Shown: positions 8,046 through 16,289, counted from the stretch's first letter. The stretch: 33,974 nucleotides of DNA from Rhizobium nepotum 39/7 (GCF_000949865.1 NZ_JWJH01000028.1:1-33974); one strand, 5' to 3'. Notes: generated by a model from the letters alone, not told the origin. Numbers and translations: made by a program.

Positions 8046-8828
8046 TCAGGTTTCAAAAATTCCGGTCTCGGTCGCTACCCGGCGATAGGCGGCGCCTGCG
8101 GTAAACCCGCCATCGATGACGAAATCTTCGCCGGTGATGAAACCTGATGCGTCGGAGGCAAGGAATAGTACCAGTTCGGCAATCTCCTCGGGTTTTCCGC
8201 TGCGCTTCATCGGTGTCATCTCGATCATGGGCTTGAGATGCGGGCTGCTGGCGTTGAGGCCGGTGACGACGAGGCCAGGGCAGACGGCATTGACGCGGAT
8301 GTTTTTCGAAGCCAGCTCCATGGCGGCGCTGCGGGTCAGGCCGCGCAGGCCCCATTTGCTGGCGGTATAGGCAGGGTCATAGTGGCCGGAAAAGCCGCTA
8401 TTGGAGGAAATGTTGATGATGGAGCCACCACCGCTTTCCGCCATTCGGTCAGTTACGGCCTGTATGCCGAGGAATGCGCCTGTCAGGTTGACCTTCAGCA
8501 CGCGCTCCCATGCTTCCAGACCTGTGGTCGCAACAGTCGAGCGATTGATGATCCCGGCATTGTTGACGAGAATATCGATGCGGCCTTTCCACCCGGCAGC
8601 GAGAGCAACCACGCCAGCCCAGCTTGCGGGATCGGTCACATCAAGATGGAGGAAACGGGCTTCGAACCCGTCACCCTGCAGGGCCTGCGCCAAGGCGCGG
8701 CCTTCTTCAGCCAGAACATCGGCGATGATGACGGCAGCGCCCTTGGACGCGAACAGCCGTGCTTCGGCTTCCCCCTGTCCGCGCGCACCGCCGGTAACGA
8801 TGGCCAGACGGCCCTTGAGATCGCTCAT
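8046..8828 (-). CDS. SDR-family oxidoreductase
   Basis: This 260-residue classical SDR has the cofactor loop TGGARGQG (Gln in place of the common Ile), the NNAG motif in LVNNAGIINRS, catalytic Ser in ISSNSGFSG, the pair YTASK, and a C-terminal ITGEDFVIDGG. An Asp in IIADV after the second strand suggests preference for NAD(H). It starts two bases after the FAH-family gene ends and is followed by the hydrolase, so it belongs to the same operon. It probably oxidises or reduces a hydroxy/keto intermediate of the aromatic-acid pathway; which one cannot be read from sequence. Confidence 0.88.
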   Translation of the reverse strand: MSDLKGRLAIVTGGARGQGEAEARLFASKGAAVIIADVLAEEGRALAQALQGDGFEARFLHLDVTDPASWAGVVALAAGWKGRIDILVNNAGIINRSTVATTGLEAWERVLKVNLTGAFLGIQAVTDRMAESGGGSIINISSNSGFSGHYDPAYTASKWGLRGLTRSAAMELASKNIRVNAVCPGLVVTGLNASSPHLKPMIEMTPMKRSGKPEEIAELVLFLASDASGFITGEDFVIDGGFTAGAAYRRVATETGIFET

Positions 8829-8830
8829 GG

Positions 8831-9679
8831 TCAGTCCCTCGCTGCTATGGTCGTCTGGCGCTGCTCGCCCAGACCCTCGATGCCGAGCGTCATGACCTGA
8901 CCGGCCTGAAGGAAGACAGGCGTTGGCTTGATGCCCATGCCGACGCCCGGCGGGGTGCCGGTGGCGATGACATCACCCGGCATCAGCGTCATGAACTGGC
9001 TGATATAGCTGACGAGATGCGCAACACCGAAGATCATGGTGGAGGTGTTGCCGGTCTGGCGGCGCTGGCCATCGACATCCAGCCAGAGCGCCAGGTTCTG
9101 CGGATCGGCGACCTCATCACGGGTCACCAGCCATGGGCCGATGGGGCCGAACGTGTCGTGGCTCTTGCCCTTGGTCCACTGACCGCCGCGTTCCGACTGG
9201 AAGGCGCGCTCGGATACATCGTTGACGACGCAATAACCAGCGACATGAGACAGCGCATCGGCTTCGCTCACATACTTGGAGCGTTTGCCAATCACCACAC
9301 CAAGCTCGACCTCCCAGTCGGTCTTGGCAGAGCTGCGGGGAATTTCGACGTCGTCATTCGGGCCGATAATTGCGGTCGTTGCCTTCATGAAAAGGATCGG
9401 CTCGGGAGGCGGCTCCTTGCCTGTCTCCTTGGCATGGTCGGCATAGTTCAGGCCGACGCAGATGAACTTGCCGACATTTCCGACGCAGGCACCCAAGCGG
9501 TCAGCTGATACGACCGGCAGGCTTGCGGGATCAATGCTGCGAATACGGTTCAAGGCCCCGTCACCAAGCGTTTCGCCTGCAATGTCGGAGACGATACCGG
9601 AGAGATCGCGCAATGTACCGTCGTCGGCCAGAAGTGCGGGCTTTTCAGCGCCGATGGCGCCTAGTCTCAAGAGTTTCAT
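8831..9679 (-). CDS. Fumarylacetoacetate hydrolase family protein
   Basis: This 282-residue FAH-superfamily enzyme has the N-terminal small domain, then FICVGLNYADHAKETG, metal ligands in DWEVELGVVIG (the two Glu) and VVNDVSERAFQ (Asp), GPIGPWLVT, and GDVIATGTPPGVG. These form the divalent-metal hydrolase or lyase site for beta-diketone, acylpyruvate or related substrates. It overlaps the cupin gene by four bases (9676-9679). Members act as fumarylpyruvate hydrolases, ureidoglycolate lyase-like enzymes, decarboxylases or isomerases. Beside a cupin and a ring-hydroxylating enzyme, a role in cleaving a C-C bond after ring opening is plausible but not shown. Confidence 0.9.
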   Translation of the reverse strand: MKLLRLGAIGAEKPALLADDGTLRDLSGIVSDIAGETLGDGALNRIRSIDPASLPVVSADRLGACVGNVGKFICVGLNYADHAKETGKEPPPEPILFMKATTAIIGPNDDVEIPRSSAKTDWEVELGVVIGKRSKYVSEADALSHVAGYCVVNDVSERAFQSERGGQWTKGKSHDTFGPIGPWLVTRDEVADPQNLALWLDVDGQRRQTGNTSTMIFGVAHLVSYISQFMTLMPGDVIATGTPPGVGMGIKPTPVFLQAGQVMTLGIEGLGEQRQTTIAARD

Positions 9680-10104
9680 TCTGCTCTCCTGAAGCCAACA
9701 AGAACGCTGTCGTCAACGTCGGGCAGATTGACCACGATGTTGTCAGGCGTGCGGGTCGTCAGCCAGACCAGTTCCTCTGTGGTGGACATGTTGACTTCGA
9801 TATGCGGCCAGTTGGGCGGCACGAAGATGAAATCGCCTTCTTCCATGTCGAGAAATTCCTGCCAGTTCTCGCCAAAATAGATGCGGGCTTTGCCCTTCAG
9901 CACGTAACCACCGGTTTCGGCCTCTCCATGGTGGTGCGGATAGGAGCGGTAGCCGGGGTCGTTGGAGACCTTGCCGAACCAGATTTTGGTGGCGGGCGTG
10001 TGCTGTGGGCTGACGCCGGATATGCGCACGCAACCGCCGGATTGGCCGGTTCCTGTGTCTTCCTCTCCCCTACGGGTAATCACGGGCATCACTTTGATGG
10101 TCAT
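9676..10104 (-). CDS. Small single-domain cupin protein
   Basis: This 142-residue cupin has both conserved motifs: PHHHGEAETGGYVLKG (His, His and Glu metal ligands) and GDFIFVPPNWPHIEVN (fourth His plus the terminal Asn). The metal site therefore looks complete. Single-domain cupins of this size can be dioxygenases, isomerases, lyases or sensors. Gentisate dioxygenases are bicupins of about 350 residues, so this is not one, though 3-hydroxyanthranilate dioxygenase is also small. It lies 28 bases after the RidA-like gene and overlaps the FAH-family gene start. A role in ring cleavage or rearrangement in this pathway is a hypothesis. Confidence 0.85.
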   Translation of the reverse strand: MTIKVMPVITRRGEEDTGTGQSGGCVRISGVSPQHTPATKIWFGKVSNDPGYRSYPHHHGEAETGGYVLKGKARIYFGENWQEFLDMEEGDFIFVPPNWPHIEVNMSTTEELVWLTTRTPDNIVVNLPDVDDSVLVGFRRAE

Positions 10105-10132
10105 CGAATTCTCCTCCTCTTTAAACCTGAAA

Positions 10133-10531
10133 TCAGTCCGGCACGACGGCGAGCGACTGGATCTCGATCTTGGCGCGATCTTCCATCAGCGCCACGACCT
10201 GAACGGCAGCCATGGGCGGAAAATGGCGGCCGATGATCTCGCGATAAACAGCACCGATTTCCCGCATGCGGGATTTGTAGGCTTCACGATCGGTGAAGTA
10301 CCATGTCATCTGGATGAGATGCTCAGGCTTGGCATTGGCGGCTTCCAGCACGCTGACGATGTTGAGCAGCGTTTGACGCACCTGATCCACAAAGTCATCG
10401 GAATGGAACTGGCAATGCGCATCCCACCCGATCTGGCCGCCGACCTGAACGATGCGTCCACGGGCGCTGATACCGTTCGAATAGCCGATGGGCTTTGCCC
10501 ATCCGTTCGGTTGGATGATTTCATGCATCAT
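10133..10531 (-). CDS. RidA (YjgF/YER057c) family protein lacking the usual Arg
   Basis: This protein of about 132 residues has the RidA fold signature: SNGISARGRIVQVGGQIGWD, the helix LLNIVSVLEAANAKPEHLI, and C-terminal EIQSLAVV. Classical RidA enamine/imine deaminases carry a conserved Arg in a PAR(S/T) motif near the C terminus; here the aligned segment reads PPMAAVQVVAL with Met in its place. The acidic residue before the last strand (KIEIQ) is kept. A canonical deaminase activity is therefore doubtful, and it may belong to another Rid subgroup. Two adjacent ATGs can start it. Its 5' end overlaps the thioesterase stop by about 8-11 bases, so the pair is tightly coupled. Confidence 0.85.
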   Translation of the reverse strand: MMHEIIQPNGWAKPIGYSNGISARGRIVQVGGQIGWDAHCQFHSDDFVDQVRQTLLNIVSVLEAANAKPEHLIQMTWYFTDREAYKSRMREIGAVYREIIGRHFPPMAAVQVVALMEDRAKIEIQSLAVVPD

Positions 10532-10940
10532 GTCTTGGCTCCAGATAACGTGTCAGGCCTGCGCGAATGTCGTCGGGCCAGGGATGGGATTTATGGTCGG
10601 TCAGTGAGGTCATCACGATCCGCTGGCGCACCGTCCAGATGATGTCGCCGCGCACCGTAACCACGGTTTCCAGATCAAGCGATGCGCGACCGATGGAGCG
10701 CACCTGTACGGCAAAATCCAGCACATCGCCGTACACGGCGGGCTTCTTGAACTCGAGGTTCATCGTCACGGTCGGCAAGCCAAGCTTGCGTTCGAACATG
10801 ATTTCTTTCCATGTCACGTCAAAGGACGCGAACATCGCTTCGTTGACATCGACAAGCATTGACAGATAGGCCGGATGGTAGGCGATCCCGGTCAGGTCGC
10901 AATCGCCAAAACGCATCGGCTTGGATAGGGTGAAGGGCAT
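10521..10940 (-). CDS. Acyl-CoA thioesterase, 4-hydroxybenzoyl-CoA-thioesterase-like hotdog
   Basis: This 139-residue hotdog-fold protein starts at ATG 10940; the open frame runs further upstream but that part overlaps the SDR gene. The motif MRFGDCDLTGIAYHPAYLS has the Asp and nearby residues that carry catalysis in 4-hydroxybenzoyl-CoA thioesterases. It would release CoA from an aromatic or ring-derived thioester. It follows the SDR by 23 bases and overlaps the RidA-like gene. In a salicylate scheme it would convert gentisyl-CoA to gentisate; in an anthranilate scheme it would free a hydroxylated or reduced amino acid. Both are inferences from context. Confidence 0.85.
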   Translation of the reverse strand: MPFTLSKPMRFGDCDLTGIAYHPAYLSMLVDVNEAMFASFDVTWKEIMFERKLGLPTVTMNLEFKKPAVYGDVLDFAVQVRSIGRASLDLETVVTVRGDIIWTVRQRIVMTSLTDHKSHPWPDDIRAGLTRYLEPRHDA

Positions 10941-10963
10941 GTGTCTTCTCGCTTTTTTCTCGC

Positions 10964-11749
10964 TCAACCAACCATGATTTCGCCGCCGGCAACCGCGATG
11001 GCCTGCCCGGTGATCGAGCCTGCGCCGGGCGAGGCGAGCCACAGCACGGTATCGGCCACTTCCTGCGGCTGGATCAGCCGGGCTTGCGGATTGGACTTGG
11101 TGAATTCTGCCAAAGCCTCGTCGCGGCTGCGCCCCGTTTTTTCCATGATCGTTTCCAGCGAGTGCTGGATAATCGGAGTGTCGGTGAAACCAGGACAGAC
11201 GGCGTTGACCGTTACACCCTTCTTGGCCAGTTCCAGCGCCAACGCCCGCGTCATGCCGATGACGCCATGCTTGGCGGCGCAATAGGCGGAGACATAGGCG
11301 TAACCTGTCAACCCCGCCGTTGAGGCGATGTTGATGATGCGGGCACCGGCGCCATGCGCATTCAGATCGGCAAGCGCTGCCTGCGTCACGTTGAAGACGC
11401 CGGTGAGATCGACGGAAAGCACATGGCTCCACATGTCGAGCGTGGTCTTCTCAAATGACGCACTCGGCGCTTCTCCAGCATTGTTTACCAGAATGGAGAC
11501 CGGCCCGAATGTTTTGCGCGCTGTCTCCAGCCCCTTGGCAATGGCGTCGGGCTCGGTGACATCGAAACCGTCAAGGACCATACTGTTGCCACCGATCGCA
11601 GATGCCACATCCTTCAGCGGCTGGGGACGGCGACCGGCCAGAGAGACATTGGCACCGGCCTGGGCCAGCGTCATGGCAATTGCCGCACCGATGCCGCTTC
11701 CCGCACCGGTCACCAAGGCATGGCGGCCTTCAAGCGTCTGCTTTATCAT
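10964..11749 (-). CDS. SDR-family oxidoreductase, 3-hydroxyacyl/3-hydroxybutyrate dehydrogenase-like
   Basis: This 261-residue classical SDR has TGAGSGIG at the cofactor site, LVNNAGEAPS, catalytic Ser in IASTAGLTG, YCAAK as Tyr/Lys pair, VNAVCPGFTDT and a C-terminal SITGQAIAVAGG. Overall it resembles 3-hydroxybutyrate or 3-hydroxyacyl-CoA dehydrogenase-type SDRs. It begins seven bases after the fused flavoenzyme gene ends, the second position of the operon, suggesting it acts on that enzyme's oxo or hydroxy product. The substrate is not readable from sequence. Confidence 0.88.
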   Translation of the reverse strand: MIKQTLEGRHALVTGAGSGIGAAIAMTLAQAGANVSLAGRRPQPLKDVASAIGGNSMVLDGFDVTEPDAIAKGLETARKTFGPVSILVNNAGEAPSASFEKTTLDMWSHVLSVDLTGVFNVTQAALADLNAHGAGARIINIASTAGLTGYAYVSAYCAAKHGVIGMTRALALELAKKGVTVNAVCPGFTDTPIIQHSLETIMEKTGRSRDEALAEFTKSNPQARLIQPQEVADTVLWLASPGAGSITGQAIAVAGGEIMVG

Positions 11750-11756
11750 GCCAGCC

Positions 11757-14069
11757 TCACTTTGCCGCCGCTGCGCGGTCGAGATTGGCTTCGTATTGCG
11801 CTTTCGCCGACATATATTGCTTTGGCCACGCCACGGATTTCAGACCGATCCTGGCCGCTTCATGCAAAGCCCAGGACGGATCGGCGAGATGCGGTCGAGC
11901 GACCGCGCAAAGATCGGCGCGACCAGCCGAAATGATGGAGTTGGCGTGGTCAGCTTCGGAAATCGCGCCCACTGCGATGGTCGGAATGCCGACCTCGTTG
12001 CGGATCTTGTCCGAGAAAGGTGTCTGAAACAGTCGACCATAAACAGGCTTTTCTGCCTTGGAGACTTGCCCGGACGAGCAGTCGATCAGGTCGGCCCCAG
12101 CATCCTTGAACATTTTCGCGTAGATGGCCGCCTCCTCCGGCGTGTTGCCGCCATCTGTCCAGTCGTGGCAGGACAGACGAACCGATATCGGTTTGTTGGC
12201 AGGCCAGATGTCACGAACCGCATGGAAAATCTCAAGTGGATAGCGCGCCATGTTCACATGACTCCCGCCATACTCATCTTCACGCAAATTGGTGAGCGGC
12301 GATAGGAAGCTGGACAGCAGATAGCCATGGGCGCAGTGCAGCTCCAGCCAGTCGGCGCCGCTTTCAACCGCACGCTTCGTGGCCGCTACAAAATCGGCTT
12401 TGACGCGATCCATGTCGGCGCGGTCCATCGCCTTGGGGACGATGCTGTGCTTCAGATAGGGCAGGGCGGACGCCGACAGCAGCGGCCATGCTCCTTCTTC
12501 AAGCGGCTGGTCGATGCCTTCCCAGGCCAGTTTTGTCGCACCCTTGCGCCCGGCATGACCCAGCTGGATGCCGACTTTGGCGGCACTGTTGGCATGGGCG
12601 AAGTCCACGAATCGTTTCCAGCCCGCAAGTTGCTCATTGTTCCAAAGCCCGAGGCAGCCGGGGGTGATGCGGGCATCGGGTGAAACGCAGGTCATTTCGG
12701 CAAACACAAGACCGGCGCCCCCCATGGCGCGCGCACCCAGATGCACCATATGGAAGTCGTCTATCAAACCATCGGTCGCGGAATACATCGCCATGGGCGA
12801 CACGACGATGCGGTTGGGAAGCGTGGTGCCGCGTAGCGTATAGGGTGTGAACATGGGCGGCAGGCAGCGCTCGTTTGCCGTGACCTGAAGGCCGGCTTGG
12901 TGCGCAAACCAGTGTTCGTATCCTTCGAGCCAATCCTTGTCGCGCAGGCGCAGATTTTCGTGGCTGATGCGCTGCGAGCGGGTCAGCATCGAGTACATGA
13001 ACTGTTCAGGCGGCAGTGTATCTGCATAACGCTGACCTACCACTTCGAACCATTCCATCGCGTTGCGTGCCGCATTCTGGATGCGTGCCACATCGACGCG
13101 GCGAATGTCCTCGTAGGTCTTGAGAACGTCGGGAATGCTGTCTTTGCCGTGACCAGCCTTGTTGAACTGGTTGGCCAACTCAATCGCGTCATCGATGGCA
13201 AGCTTTGTGCCGGAGCCGATGGCAAAATGCGCTGTGTGGGCGGCGTCGCCCATCAGTACGACATGGGAATTACCATTGAAATGGCTCCATTTGCCGCAGA
13301 TCAGCCGGGTGAAATTGAGCCATGCGCTGCCGCTTATGTGGCGGGCATTGGTCATCAGCTCCGAACCTTCAAGAGTTTCGGTAAACAGGTCCTGGCAGAA
13401 ATCGATGGATTGTTGCTGGTCCATCTGGCCAAGCCCGTGCGCCTGATAGGCGGCTTCGGTCGTCTCGATGATGAAGGTCGAGGTATTCTTGTCGAACTTG
13501 TAGATATGCGCCTGAAACCAGCCGTGGTCCGTCTTGCGGAAATCGAAGGTGAAGGCATCGAACAGCTTGTTGGTGCCGAGCCAGATGTAACGGTTAGGCC
13601 GCACCACCATATCCGGTTCGAAAATCTCTGCGTACTTGTTGCGGATTTTTGAGTTCAAACCGTCAGATACGATCAACAGATCAGCGTCAGGGTATTCCAG
13701 ATCGCTTTGAACCTCGGTTTCAAAAACCAGCTCAACGCCCAGCGCTTCGCAACGCGCCTGCAAGATATTGAGCAGTTTCTTGCGGCCGATGCCGACGAAG
13801 CCGTGGCCTGTGGTGCGCTGGCGCGTGCCTTTGAACAGGACCTCGATATCATCCCAGTGATTGAAAGCCTGCTGGATTTCGTCAGCGCTTTCCTTATCCC
13901 AGACCTGCATGGAGGCCATAGTTTGGTCTGAAAAAACGACGCCCCAACCGAAGGTGTCATAGGGACGATTGCGCTCCACGACGGTGACGTGATGCTCAGG
14001 ACGCAGCTTCTTCATCAACAGGGCGAAATACAGCCCCGCAGGACCTCCGCCAACACAAACGATACGCAT
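11757..14069 (-). CDS. Bifunctional anthraniloyl-CoA monooxygenase / salicylyl-CoA 5-hydroxylase type (FAD monooxygenase + OYE fusion)
   Basis: This 770-residue protein joins two flavin domains. The N-terminal half (to about 390) is a class A aromatic monooxygenase: GGGPAGLYFALLM near residue 7 binds FAD, and GDAAHTAHFAIGSGTK is the second FAD motif. The C-terminal half (about 405-770) is Old-Yellow-Enzyme-like: MFTPYTLRGTTLPNRIVVSP, a CAHGYLLSSFLSP segment and NLREDEYGG. This architecture is that of 2-aminobenzoyl-CoA monooxygenase/reductase and the enzymes annotated as salicylyl-CoA 5-hydroxylase. It hydroxylates C5 of the CoA-bound ring; the OYE half can then reduce and dearomatise it. It starts its own transcription unit, with a promoter-like region upstream at 14125-14152. 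Anthranilate and salicylate cannot be told apart by sequence alone. Confidence 0.92.
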   Translation of the reverse strand: MRIVCVGGGPAGLYFALLMKKLRPEHHVTVVERNRPYDTFGWGVVFSDQTMASMQVWDKESADEIQQAFNHWDDIEVLFKGTRQRTTGHGFVGIGRKKLLNILQARCEALGVELVFETEVQSDLEYPDADLLIVSDGLNSKIRNKYAEIFEPDMVVRPNRYIWLGTNKLFDAFTFDFRKTDHGWFQAHIYKFDKNTSTFIIETTEAAYQAHGLGQMDQQQSIDFCQDLFTETLEGSELMTNARHISGSAWLNFTRLICGKWSHFNGNSHVVLMGDAAHTAHFAIGSGTKLAIDDAIELANQFNKAGHGKDSIPDVLKTYEDIRRVDVARIQNAARNAMEWFEVVGQRYADTLPPEQFMYSMLTRSQRISHENLRLRDKDWLEGYEHWFAHQAGLQVTANERCLPPMFTPYTLRGTTLPNRIVVSPMAMYSATDGLIDDFHMVHLGARAMGGAGLVFAEMTCVSPDARITPGCLGLWNNEQLAGWKRFVDFAHANSAAKVGIQLGHAGRKGATKLAWEGIDQPLEEGAWPLLSASALPYLKHSIVPKAMDRADMDRVKADFVAATKRAVESGADWLELHCAHGYLLSSFLSPLTNLREDEYGGSHVNMARYPLEIFHAVRDIWPANKPISVRLSCHDWTDGGNTPEEAAIYAKMFKDAGADLIDCSSGQVSKAEKPVYGRLFQTPFSDKIRNEVGIPTIAVGAISEADHANSIISAGRADLCAVARPHLADPSWALHEAARIGLKSVAWPKQYMSAKAQYEANLDRAAAAK

Positions 14070-14124
14070 TGTCGTTCCCTTCTCGCTTGGGGTATAACCG
14101 CCACCACGAATTTATTTGAAGATT

Positions 14125-14152
14125 AAACTATTTGGGTCGGTGGATTTGTCAA
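14125..14152 (-). promoter_or_regulatory. Promoter of the monooxygenase operon with overlapping palindrome
   Basis: On the minus strand a perfect TTGACA -35 box (14147-14152) is followed after 16 bases by TAGTTT (14125-14130), a weak -10. An imperfect 18-bp palindrome at 14138-14155 covers the -35 box with the pattern CGGTnGAnnnnTCnACCG (12 of 18 positions symmetric). A repressor bound there would block RNA polymerase, and the MarR gene 185 bases away is the obvious candidate. The boxes are seen; their use is inferred. Confidence 0.5.
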
Positions 14153-14337
14153 CCGATAAAAAGTCAGGGCTGAATTTGCGTCAGCCGGCTACACAGGAAT
14201 GTCATGGAGTTCGATCCTTCGGGACGACAGCCAGATCAATTCGCAGCGATCTAAAATAGGCAGCATGCCGGAGACGCGATGGGTCGCTCGCAGATATCAT
14301 CTGTCGGCGGGGTTCTTCAGAACGGAATCGTGCCTTA

Positions 14338-14853
14338 CTACTCGAAGGCGCTGCCGGAAAGATGACTACTGGCGGACGCCTTCACGGCGCCGATCTCCAA
14401 CCATAAGGAAGAGATCATTGCTTCATCGACATCGGCCATAATATCGCGCAGCCAGCCTTCGTGGGCAGCGGCCATGGCAATAAAAAGATCGGTTCCGGCC
14501 GGTGTCAGCTTGGCGACGGTTACGCGCCGATCGCCGTCCGGCGTAACCCGCTGCACGAAACCATCAGTCTCGAGCCGCTCCACCAGACCGGTGACATTGC
14601 CATTGGTGACCATGGTGCGTTTGGAGAGCTCACCCAACCGCAAGCCATCCTTCTCCCGATACAATTGTGCCATCAGGTCGAATTGCGGCAGCGTGGCGCT
14701 GAACTCCGAGCGAAGGCGGCGGCGGATTTCGGTGGTAATCAGCTTGGTGGTGGAAAGCATGCGCAGCCATAGACGGGTCTCCGGCTTGTTGCGACCATTT
14801 GGGTTGTGGACGATCATTTCCAGATCGGCGCTTGCGACCGCTTCTGCTTCCAT
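14338..14853 (-). CDS. MarR-family transcriptional regulator
   Basis: This 171-residue protein has a winged helix-turn-helix (about 45-140) with LRLGELSKRTMVTNGNVTGL as the recognition helix region and DGDRRVTVAKLTPAG as the beta wing, the standard MarR pattern. It starts three bases after the LivF gene stops, so it is the last gene of the uptake operon, and it precedes the monooxygenase operon promoter. MarR proteins in aromatic-CoA pathways usually repress the genes until an aryl-CoA thioester binds, so autoregulated control of both units is likely. The ligand is unknown. Confidence 0.9.
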   Translation of the reverse strand: MEAEAVASADLEMIVHNPNGRNKPETRLWLRMLSTTKLITTEIRRRLRSEFSATLPQFDLMAQLYREKDGLRLGELSKRTMVTNGNVTGLVERLETDGFVQRVTPDGDRRVTVAKLTPAGTDLFIAMAAAHEGWLRDIMADVDEAMISSLWLEIGAVKASASSHLSGSAFE

Positions 14854-14856
14854 TGC

Positions 14857-15540
14857 CTATACCCCGAGATATCGATCCTGCAGGTCCGGCGTCAGTTCGC
14901 CTGGCACCCCAGACCATACACTGCGACCATTTTCCAGAATAACGCAGCGATCCGCAACCGGCAAAAGCTCCGATAACGTCTTGTCCACCACTAGGATCGA
15001 CAATCCATCGGCTTTCAGCAGCTTGATCGCCTTCCAGATGTCCTGGCGGATGACAGGCGCCAGTCCTTCGGTCGCCTCGTCGAGAATCAGCAGGCGCGGG
15101 TTGGTCATTAGCGCGCGACCGATCGCCAGCATCTGCTGCTCTCCACCGGACAATGATTTGGCCATCTGGGCGTGGCGTTCCTGCAGCCGAGGGAAGAGTT
15201 CGTTGACCCGTTCCAGCGTCCATTCGCCGGGACGGGCAGCAGCGACAAGATTTTCGTAAACCGTTAGGTTCGGAAAGCAGCGGCGGCCTTCGGGCACGAG
15301 GCCAATGCCGAGCTTGGCCACACGATGCGATGGCAGACGGTCAGTCGATTTATTATCGAAAAAGACACGGCCGGTCTTGGGCGGCACAAGGTTGCAGATC
15401 GACTTGATCGTCGTCGATTTCCCCATTCCATTGCGGCCCATCAAAGCGACGACCTCGCCCTCGACCATCCGGAACTCGACGCCGAACAACGCCTGACTGC
15501 TACCGTAGTAGGTGGTGATATCCTGAACATCCAGCAGCAT
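14857..15540 (-). CDS. livF: Branched-chain-type ABC transporter ATPase (LivF)
   Basis: This 227-residue ATPase of the LivF type has Walker A GRNGMGKST, signature LSGGEQQML, and Walker B LLILDEATEGLAP. The DEA in place of the more common DEP after Walker B resembles many aromatic-acid importers of this family. Its ATG overlaps the LivG stop by one base (TGATG at 15538-15542). It supplies ATP for the periplasmic-binding-protein-dependent importer encoded by the five-gene block, together with LivG. Substrate specificity lies in the binding protein. Confidence 0.93.
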   Translation of the reverse strand: MLLDVQDITTYYGSSQALFGVEFRMVEGEVVALMGRNGMGKSTTIKSICNLVPPKTGRVFFDNKSTDRLPSHRVAKLGIGLVPEGRRCFPNLTVYENLVAAARPGEWTLERVNELFPRLQERHAQMAKSLSGGEQQMLAIGRALMTNPRLLILDEATEGLAPVIRQDIWKAIKLLKADGLSILVVDKTLSELLPVADRCVILENGRSVWSGVPGELTPDLQDRYLGV

Positions 15541-16289
15541 CAGGCGTGATCTCCAAGATAGGCGGTGCGCACTGTGGGATCGCGACGGATCTCTTCCACG
15601 GTGCCAGTCGCGATGATCCGGCCATAGACCAGCACCGAGATACGGTCAGCGAGCGCGAAGACAGCATCCATGTCATGCTCGACCAGCAGAATCGGAGCTT
15701 CCTGGCGCAGCGTATCTAGAAAGCGGGTCAGCGATTTCGAACCTTCAGGCCCCATGCCCGCCATCGGTTCGTCCAGCAGGAAAGCCTTGGGCCCCAACGC
15801 AAGCGCCATGGCGATTTCAAGCTGTCGACGTTCGCCATGTGAGAGTTCTGCGGACGGAATGCGCGCACGGGCGGTTAGTCCGACACGCTCCAGCATGGCC
15901 ATGGCTGCATCCATCAACGCCTTGTCCGCCATGACTGGCTTAAAGAAGCGGAAGCTGGAACCCTGCCTGGCCTGGACCGCTAGCATGACATTGCGCAGAG
16001 CCGAAAACTCTGGAGCAAGCGACGAGACCTGAAAGGTACGCCCGAGCCCGATACGGGCGCGTTCTGCCACACCGAGGTTGCTGATATCGTGACCGGTAAA
16101 GCGGATCGAGCCGCTGTCCTGCCTGAGCGTACCGCAGATCTGGTGAATCAGTGTCGATTTTCCCGCGCCATTCGGGCCGATCAGCGCATGGATCTCGCCG
16201 GGGCGGAGATCTATCGTGACACCATCGGTCGCTCTCAGCGCGCCGAAGTTCTTGACGAGGTTTGAAATTTCGAGGACGGGCTCAACCAT
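15540..16289 (-). CDS. livG: Branched-chain-type ABC transporter ATPase (LivG)
   Basis: This 249-residue ATPase has Walker A GPNGAGKST, signature ELSHGERRQLE and Walker B AFLLDEPMAGMGP. It carries the long insertion between Walker A and signature typical of LivG. The start is set at ATG 16289, because the frame upstream overlaps the permease gene and lacks similarity; this ATG overlaps the LivM stop by eight bases. It pairs with LivF as the second ATPase of the importer. Confidence 0.92.
   Translation of the reverse strand: MVEPVLEISNLVKNFGALRATDGVTIDLRPGEIHALIGPNGAGKSTLIHQICGTLRQDSGSIRFTGHDISNLGVAERARIGLGRTFQVSSLAPEFSALRNVMLAVQARQGSSFRFFKPVMADKALMDAAMAMLERVGLTARARIPSAELSHGERRQLEIAMALALGPKAFLLDEPMAGMGPEGSKSLTRFLDTLRQEAPILLVEHDMDAVFALADRISVLVYGRIIATGTVEEIRRDPTVRTAYLGDHA

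Noticed and set aside
12897..13652. 251-codon plus-strand frame inside the monooxygenase gene
   Set aside because: It is antisense to an intact, motif-rich 770-codon gene and has no ribosome site or family signature.
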